Below, piece after piece: positions 63,962 to 64,000 of a stretch of DNA of 64,000 nt; the stretch's first letter is position 1, and every line of letters starts with the position of its first letter. The notes below the pieces were generated by a model that made no database searches, had not been told where the DNA came from, and saw nothing but the letters and a program-made list of their open reading frames with translations. The position numbers and the translations under genes were made by a program. The stretch lies in contig JAGDMU010000005.1 in assembly GCA_017860615.1 (NCBI GenBank), positions 124,001-188,000 on the forward strand, given 5' to 3'. The stretch comes from Pseudomonadota bacterium. GTDB lineage: Bacteria; Campylobacterota; Campylobacteria; Campylobacterales; Sulfurospirillaceae.

Positions 63962-64000
63962 CTACAAGGTATCCTGACGCCCAAGCAAAGTGGAGGTTAA
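63962..64000 (-). CDS. Possible C-terminal fragment of a gene entering from the right edge
   Basis: On the minus strand, 12 codons open to the window edge read LTSTLLGRQDTL and stop at TAG (63964-63962). If real, the gene converges on hemJ with repeat copy 3 between them. The fragment is too short to identify and an open frame of this length is not significant alone. Confidence 0.25.
   Translation of the reverse strand, partial: LTSTLLGRQDTL

Overview
The window looks like chromosome of a free-living member of the Campylobacterota (formerly Epsilonproteobacteria), most likely Sulfurospirillum or a close relative. The DNA is AT-rich and densely packed, with many 1-20 bp overlaps between genes and frequent TTG/GTG starts. 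Several gene runs match, from memory, the order in Campylobacter jejuni: fbp-Cj0839-like-metG-Cj0837-like; kdsC/rlpA/mltD/tatD/cbrR/recN/nadK; aspS-adk; and the block from amidase through tyrS, spoT, rpoZ, pyrH, ftsEX, trmB and rluD to rodA. The genus is an inference. Diazotrophy is suggested by a cowN gene, but no nif gene lies in the window.

Layout. 1-5090 (+): 3' part of fbp, a small Cys protein, metG, a Mur-ligase-N-domain-like protein, ybeY and a DJ-1/PfpI protein. 5109-14591 (-): an envelope and cell-shape run read from cbrR (REC-REC-GGDEF) through tatD, mltD, rlpA, hisB, kdsC, lptC, lptA, engB, a short N-acetylglutamate-synthase-like GNAT and an MreD-like membrane protein to mrdA (PBP2). 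14719-18886 (-): nadK, recN and a lactate permease. 18986-20427: a lipoprotein (+) and a membrane diguanylate cyclase (-). 20599-23668 (+): aspS, adk and a CinA/MoCF-like protein. 23655-36864 (-): a 12-gene operon-like run from rluD to the N-acetylmuramoyl-alanine amidase that includes ftsE, ftsX, an EnvC-like activator, pyrH, rpoZ and spoT. 36923-41647 (+): rodA, a CAT-anticodon tRNA, a small exported protein, trkA and trkH. 41659-49576: kup (-), a cysteine-desulfurase-like aminotransferase (-), the flagellar sensor kinase flgS (+) and dnaE (-). 49795-52511 (-): a Ser-rich FlxA-like protein and an Aer-type PAS/Cache-MCP pair. 52651-59350 (+): a complete tripartite RND efflux pump followed by an Old Yellow Enzyme. 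59446-63828 (+): a host-attachment-family protein, an exported esterase, an EAL protein, a Tat-exported HiPIP, cowN and hemJ.

Functionally the window is mainly core: peptidoglycan elongation (mrdA, rodA, MreD-like) and septal splitting (FtsEX, EnvC-like protein, amidase), LPS transport, aminoacyl-tRNA synthetases, K+ uptake (Trk and Kup convergent), c-di-GMP proteins, and accessory redox or nitrogen-fixation proteins near the right end.

No phage, insertion sequence, CRISPR array or defence island was seen. The strongest unexplained signal is a dispersed multi-hairpin repeat present in three copies (1019-1116, 49607-49670 and, inverted, 63847-63944), one of whose stems is preserved by compensatory substitutions. 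A second recurrent theme is a TACATGTA palindrome used to build hairpins between 49.7 and 62.9 kb. No intergenic stretch reaches 300 bases; the longest is 62645-62938.
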